NCBI GenBank assembly: GCA_963931925.1
Contig: OZ007570.1
Coordinates: 40,295,968-40,359,967 of the forward strand
Length of the DNA: 64,000 bases
Direction: 5' to 3'
Source of the DNA: Onchidella celtica
Taxonomy: Eukaryota; Mollusca; Gastropoda; Systellommatophora; Onchidiidae
The position numbers and the translations under genes were made by a program. This document shows, in pieces, positions 59,301-64,000 of this stretch. The notes below the pieces were generated by a model that saw only the letters and a program-made list of their open reading frames with translations, was not told the DNA's origin and searched no databases. Numbering within the stretch: the stretch's first letter is position 1; each line of letters opens with the position of its first letter.

Positions 59301-62300
59301 TATGTTTTCTTTAATAGCGTAGGACTGTTTTGCATATTATTTGTGGAGCAGACCTGGAAAACCTGTCATGATGCAACAATTTCACAATTGGAGTTATTTG
59401 TCCCATCATGTTGCAGAAGTTTTGCAGAGCATTTTGCTATTTATAAATTTTAAAATATCTTCACTAGAACCAAAGTTATAACATTTTAAAGGTACAAAAC
59501 ACATGGATGCTACAGTATGAGAAAATCGTGTCTAAAGTTAACATATATATATTTTTTTACATTTTGAGGTGTTTTTCTCACCAGGAAAGCAAAATAATGC
59601 TATTATTTGAGTTTACAACCATCACAAAACTCAAATACTGAGTAGAGCTCAACACTTTAAGCAAACCGGGACTTTTTTTTGCATAAAATCAAGTCAGAAC
59701 AGATGTTTTGCTAGATTTAAATCTATCTCTCTGTCCACTATCTTGTTGATTGCAACTGCAATATTTTGCAAATATTGATGAAAATAAAATTCTTCCACAA
59801 TTAGAATACATCACGAGAAAGCTACCCTGCACAAAGCATAGGTTACTTTGCCAGCTAAAAGATTTAAATGTAGAATTGCAATCAAAATCATTTCGAAAAC
59901 GGGTGCTGTATGGTTGGCACTTTCTAGCAGGTAATGTTCTTTTATTTAACCCTCATCCCACCTTGAGTGAACCCATCCACGTAACGCCCAGTGCGGGGAT
60001 AGCCAGCGGCCAGTCAGCCGATCGTTTGCGTGTTGCCAATAACCTCGGCGGTCGGGTCAATCGGGTCCTTGTGAACATGTGTATCGCGTATACTTCAGTA
60101 CGCAATAACAACAATGGTGGATAAATCGTAAGTGACCCCTATGATATTTGGATAAAGTACTTGTGATGATATGCAGTAGATTTTATTGTGAAAGGGAAGG
60201 CCCCAAATCAAGAATTTTCTGCATTTACATGCCGTTTAACACACGTTTTATTATTTTCCCAAGACCTCTGCGCTTTTTCTGTCCCTAAGTCAGGCCATTC
60301 AGGTGAACAAATTATTTTTTAGCCATTCGCTTAATTTACTAACCACATGTATCGTGACACTGCCTTCTCCCTCCTCTACTATGTAAAGCTTCCACTTGCT
60401 ATAATGTTAGTTTTAGCGAGAGATTTGATTTCCAGTTCCAGGTCGTAGAGCACATACATGTACTGAAAAGCGGTTTAATCAAAGGAACACAATATCTCTC
60501 TAATTACCACATAGATAAAGACAACGACCAACAACAAAGTCGGTTATTTTCTCCCAGTTTTCCCTGATGAAAAACCTACTGACAGACGCCCTTATGCAGC
60601 ATGCCCTAACATTACATCGGAATTCATAATTACAGATGTAGAACGGCGTCTCAAATACGCACTGTATGGCCCCTTTCTTCTCATTTCATATGTAGACAAC
60701 AACCAGCATCAAAGTAAAAGTTTCCCCAAGATTTCCCCAGTTCAAACTTCAGACTGTCAGTACTATTACATGAGTATGACAAATAGTTATGAATAGTTGC
60801 ATCGTAATAAACGTAATCGGACGATACCATTTTGTTAGATATAGTAGGGGTGACAGGATAGATAAACATGTGAAAATAGTGTGGAAAATGAAAAACGTGG
60901 AAAAAAAACGACAGCCTTGGCAACCAAATAAACAAAGCGCGAGGCGCACCGTTGGTATACAAAAATGTGGCCTCCCGCAGGACCCGCGGTTAAGCGTGTC
61001 GGACAAAATAATGGCCTTGCGTGTTGTGCGGGAAGGCCAATATAGTGGCCTCCCGCAGGACTAGGGTTAAGAATATGCGCGACTCCTACAAACTACTACA
61101 AAACCAATACACTCATACACACTCTTTATGAATGAATAGCTCTGGATTTTCCCTTTCCATTGGTATATGGTGTGATAGGGTGGGAAAATATGAGTGCATG
61201 TCCAAGAGAGGACAAAGTTGTTGATCATGATTATGGTAAACTCATGCAGTGTTGACAAATTTGGTCCACTGCATTTAAAATGCAAGATTAAAATATTTAC
61301 AAACTTTATTTCATGCTAAAACTTACACATAAAATGTAGTAATGAATATAGGCCCATTGCGGATATCGGCCATTTTAGCTGTCAGGACCGACGCATAACC
61401 ATGGTGATGGTAGCACTGATTTTGATTCGTTAGCTGATTTGCACTGCGAGCACTTCAGGCGTCGCGAACCAATCGGCGGCGAGCTAAGAAAAAGTTCACT
61501 ACAGTAAACAATGACACGTGTGTTCATGCACATGTGAAGCGTTCGGTCAATTCTTTCACTTCCTCTCCTTTGTTTACACGGCTGGTAGGGAATCTGACCA
61601 GCTTGGATCCATCCTTTCCACCCCTGTCATAATGGTCAACTGCAATGCAACCAGCAGGCATTTTAACTGATTAGACATATATCTCGAAGTTACACTCGTC
61701 AGCTGATCCACCCGCCATTTTAGGTGTCGGAAGTACAAAACAAAAACACTCTGTGACGTCATTCGCAATGGGCTTATAGAATGAGGTTTTGACCTTGGCT
61801 AGATTTAGACCTAGGCTCAGCAGACAATCTTTGGAAGCTGATTACTTGATACTAAGATTTTTGCAACCTGACAGGTTTTTTCAGGCTGCCTCACATTTGT
61901 GGCTTATTGCAACATCACTAATAATTATCTTTATGCTTATTCCACAGAAAACATCATTATAATTTATTAATTAGGTCAGTCGCCATGTCAGTTTCAGACA
62001 AGTTTCTTTTTCTCGTCTTGGAAACAGTTTTTTCCAAATATCGTTATTTGCATTTTTGGTGATGTTTCGGTCAATTTTCATTTGATTGACAATTATTCTG
62101 TTGTTCATGTTCAAAAAAGGTTTAAATCCTCTCAGCATTTAATTGTTTTGATACTCCAATCTAGGTTCCTTCCATGAAAAATAATAAATTTATTTCAATC
62201 TGTAGCCAACTTTCATCTGAGCAATGGAGCTGTGCTGTGGAGGATCAACTTTTTGGCAGATACATCACACAGGGGTCTCACTCATTCATGCTCGATGATG

Positions 62301-62426
62301 GTCAACTATCGCTATTTCCTAGACACTTCAGAGAATAACAGTCGTAATTACCTGGAAAGTCATCAAATCCAGGCATCAGGAGAGGTGCTAGATCTGTTGA
62401 GAGGAGCAGCATCCAGGTACACATGA
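50365..62426 (+). CDS. MLYCD: Malonyl-CoA decarboxylase, spliced, eleven exons
   Basis: Exons: 50365-50427, 52093-52227, 52636-52776, 53339-53479, 53784-53936, 55664-55828, 56592-56832, 57489-57647, 58229-58380, 59118-59199 and 62206-62426. All have AG/GT borders and matching phases, giving 550 residues. The enzyme converts malonyl-CoA to acetyl-CoA and CO2, relieving inhibition of fatty-acid import into mitochondria. The N-terminus [18 protein letters not shown] suits mitochondrial targeting. Residues about 56-210 form the helical N-terminal domain ([24 protein letters not shown]). The catalytic domain follows ([38 protein letters not shown] near 375-384, [14 protein letters not shown] with His481, NYRYFL). 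The Ser and His reported as catalytic in the human enzyme fall in conserved FSSLSP and NFH motifs. Exon 7 carries a Ser/Thr/Pro-rich insert (about 290-325). The C-terminus is SRYT, not the peroxisomal SKL. The exon 1 start is the least certain part. Confidence 0.93.
50428..52092 (+). other. MLYCD intron 1
   Basis: Begins GTAATT and ends TTTTTGACAG. Contains AGATCT/CTAGAT-rich stretches at 50480-50600 and the poly(G) inverted-repeat element at 51071-51547. No gene seen. Confidence 0.6.
51071..51547. mobile_element. MITE-like element with poly(G) interior and TTA flanks
   Basis: The left end GGGACTGTTCACATTATTAT followed by GTCATCA matches the reversed right end (51520-51547, GGGACCTTCACATATTATGTC on the - strand). 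TTA flanks both ends (51068-51070 and 51548-51550), a possible target duplication. Long G runs lie just inside both ends (51105-51118 and 51445-51462). Confidence 0.65.
54164..55401 (-). mobile_element. Candidate solo LTR in MLYCD intron 5 (1238 bp)
   Basis: Termini TGTCAC...GTGACA, with flanks ATGTA and GTGTA (one mismatch over 5 bp). The length is almost the same as the LTRs of Gypsy element 2 and the TGTCA/TGACA ends are the same, but the interior is not obviously identical. The interior is C/T-rich on the + strand and differs from surrounding intron sequence. Strand is tentative. Recombination between two LTRs would leave such a remnant. Confidence 0.55.
56937..57165 (+). repeat. CpG-decayed repeat copy in MLYCD intron 7
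   Basis: Aligns in order with 59945-60180: GACCAGTCATTCGCTTGC against GGCCAGTCAGCCGATCGT, GTGTGTTACCA against GCGTGTTGCCA, TAGGGTCAGTCAG against CGGGTCAATCG, and a nearly identical GTACTTGTGATGA[G/T]ATGCA. Many differences are CG in one copy and TG/CA in the other. Confidence 0.6.
59945..60180 (+). repeat. CpG-rich repeat copy in MLYCD intron 10
   Basis: Partner of 56937-57165, retaining many CpG sites (for example GCCGATCGTTTGCGTG). It is GC-rich against AT-rich intron sequence, so it is probably a younger insertion of the same family. The short frame across it is not a gene. Confidence 0.6.
60967..61072. repeat. Direct repeat GTGGCCTCCCGCAGGAC with an internal hairpin
   Basis: The 17-mer occurs at 60967-60983 and 61045-61061. 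Between them GCGGGAAGGCCA (61028-61039) pairs with TGGCCTCCCGC (61046-61056) across a loop of about six bases. Confidence 0.75.
61347..61777 (-). mobile_element. Short inverted-repeat element carrying a THAP-domain exon fragment (copy 2)
   Basis: Termini GGCCCATTGCGGAT (from 61351) and ATTCGCAATGGGC (to 61773) are inverted repeats flanked by TATA-like sequence. On the - strand it encodes, from 61646, [18 protein letters not shown]... [19 protein letters not shown], the N-terminal part of a THAP zinc finger in a clean frame, then diverges and stops near 61515. It shares this part and about 100 bp upstream (TGACGTCAC, TTTTGTTTTGT, GGTGGATCAGCTGA) with 14690-14965. It may be an internally deleted derivative of a THAP transposase element, or an element that captured a THAP exon. 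Confidence 0.65.
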
Positions 62427-64000
62427 TACCGAATTTTTGCTGGTGACAATGCTGCCTACTGTTGAATCTGGATGATATTTCTTCCCCCCCCCCTGTTTTA
62501 AAGTGACTGAACCCCAGAAATCAAAATTGGTGCTGTTAACTCTTTCGGGGCTCATATATTTCTACACATTTTGCCCACATCTGTTTTCAAACTGTTCTGT
62601 CAGACAAAGGGATAATGGTTTATTTCCTCTCACAAAACTCTTTAATATTTATTATATTTACTTTGTCCTGAACACCTGTATACATGAATAGAGGTTAAAG
62701 AGAAGTTGAATCCCAAAAATACTGGATAAAAATAAAAGATCTCCAGGGCCTACACCCACTGCATTGTTTGGGCACCCAGAAGCTAAACAATTGATGCCCT
62801 GTGCATTGCTTGGGCTCTCAAGCTTTAGGGCTCTTGGTTTTTAAGTCATAGATTGAAATAACTGACAGTGTGAATAAAATTTTTTCATTTATGCAGTGTT
62901 TTGTTGATCACAGAAAAAAAATGCCTCTTTGGTCGAAATTTATGGCCCATAGTGTTACATTTCTAGCCAGACGATAGGTCTCATGAGACAGTTAACATAA
63001 TCCTACCTACATTGTGTCACATATTTTCAGCAAGACCCGAGACACAGAATACCGAGACTCTTCTTTCACTATATGTCCACAACTTGTGCATGTATAAACA
63101 CTCTGTGTACTTCTCCGAGACCTGTATGGTACTAGTCTTTTTCGTTCAGTTATGAAGGGGTGTGGTGCGAATTGTTGCATAGTTGACATGGATGATATGC
63201 GCGCAAGTCGACAGATAGAATTTGGCGAATTGAACCATCTCAGCATGCTGTGTCTCGAGTAAGACTACATCTGTGTTTGTCACTAAATTATCCTTGTCCA
63301 GAAGTACCATCCTTCTTGTGTGAATTCTGATCAGACAAGATCTCACCAGCAAACAGCATTTGTTTATTTTCGTTTCCACTTTTTTTCATTTTGCAATGAC
63401 TTAGAGAATTGCAGAATGAGAAACTTTTGGCCATCTGGTCTGCAATTAGGCAGTGATGAGGAACAGTGAAACTTGCTGAAAATGATTTTTTTTCTCCTTG
63501 CCACTGCATTCAGCTGTTATAATTAGATATTTAGACCACAAATGTAAAAACTTAAAATCAGTTAATTTCTTTTGGTTACGAACTGGTACCATAGGTGTAC
63601 CATCTTCTTTACCTTCACCCTTCTTCCCCACCCCTAACCTTATCCTTTCTTTTTTCCTATGTAAATTAATCAGTTTTTTCCTCTTTCTTGTTCATATCTC
63701 TAATTTCTTAATAATAAGCACATTATGATGAAGTGATTGGGAGAAAGGGTTGCATATATATCTTCATGTTATTCAGAGACCAGAGATAGCAATTTGAAGA
63801 GGCAAAAATTAAGTCTGTTACATAATATGAGGTCTTTGGATTTTAGTTTAACCAGTGTGGTAGATTGGGTTATATAAAGATCACACATGCTTTCTTTTAA
63901 ACTATGATATAAACCAACCCAATTTGTGTCGTATTGCAATGTATGTGCTTCAGGATCCCGGTGTCTAAAGATGTTTTGGTTTAATTTTGTTGCTCACAAA
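62427..64000. other. MLYCD 3' UTR and downstream sequence
   Basis: An AATAAA at 62873-62878 is a possible polyadenylation signal for MLYCD. A C-run lies at 62485-62494. No frame beyond the stop codon resembles a known protein, and no further gene is seen to the window end. Confidence 0.4.

Larger units (their letters stand above)
59200..62205 (+). other. MLYCD intron 10
   Basis: The longest MLYCD intron (3.0 kb). Besides the CpG-rich repeat, the hairpin repeat and the THAP-containing element listed separately, the sequence is AT-rich and unassigned. Confidence 0.6.

Overview
The window is eukaryotic nuclear DNA from an animal, most likely a lophotrochozoan and probably a gastropod mollusc. 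Two spliced metazoan nuclear genes are recognisable. The rest is a dense nest of LTR and non-LTR retrotransposons, SINEs, short inverted-repeat elements, microsatellites, AGATCT-type arrays and poly(G/C) runs. The phylum is an inference from repeat style; there is no ribosomal or mitochondrial marker to settle it.

Layout. 1-8342: a near-complete Ty3/Gypsy-superfamily element on the + strand, whose 5' LTR is cut by the window edge. It sits inside a 5'-truncated non-LTR element with a restriction-like endonuclease domain (8343-9515) that ends in a TATC microsatellite. 9766-17480: a 7.7 kb segment bounded by about 390 bp inverted repeats. It holds two SINE copies, a second microsatellite, a decayed THAP-domain exon and AGATCT/74-bp minisatellite arrays. 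18701-27409: a second, complete Gypsy element on the - strand with 1.24 kb LTRs and the 5-bp target duplication AACAT. Both Gypsy elements have integrase before reverse transcriptase, the Gmr1-like arrangement. 27514-38900: satellites, a 5'-truncated non-LTR copy with a 12-bp target duplication, palindromic and inverted-repeat elements, and no gene I can name.

38902-46690 (- strand) is PDSS2, the non-catalytic subunit of the polyprenyl diphosphate synthase that makes the ubiquinone side chain: six coding exons and one likely untranslated first exon, 440 aa. 50365-62426 (+ strand) is MLYCD, malonyl-CoA decarboxylase: eleven exons, 550 aa, every junction in phase. The two genes are head to head about 3.7 kb apart. 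The spacer carries tandem and inverted-repeat elements and a tail-to-tail pair of LINE 3' ends. MLYCD introns carry a candidate solo LTR, a short inverted-repeat element with a poly(G) interior, two copies of a CpG-decayed repeat, and a second THAP-exon copy inside a short inverted-repeat element.

Both host genes have Arg-rich N-termini typical of mitochondrial import and act in mitochondrial lipid metabolism (quinone side-chain synthesis and malonyl-CoA removal). Nothing in the sequence shows that they are co-regulated. All exon boundaries come from consensus splice sites, reading-frame continuity and family resemblance, without transcript evidence.
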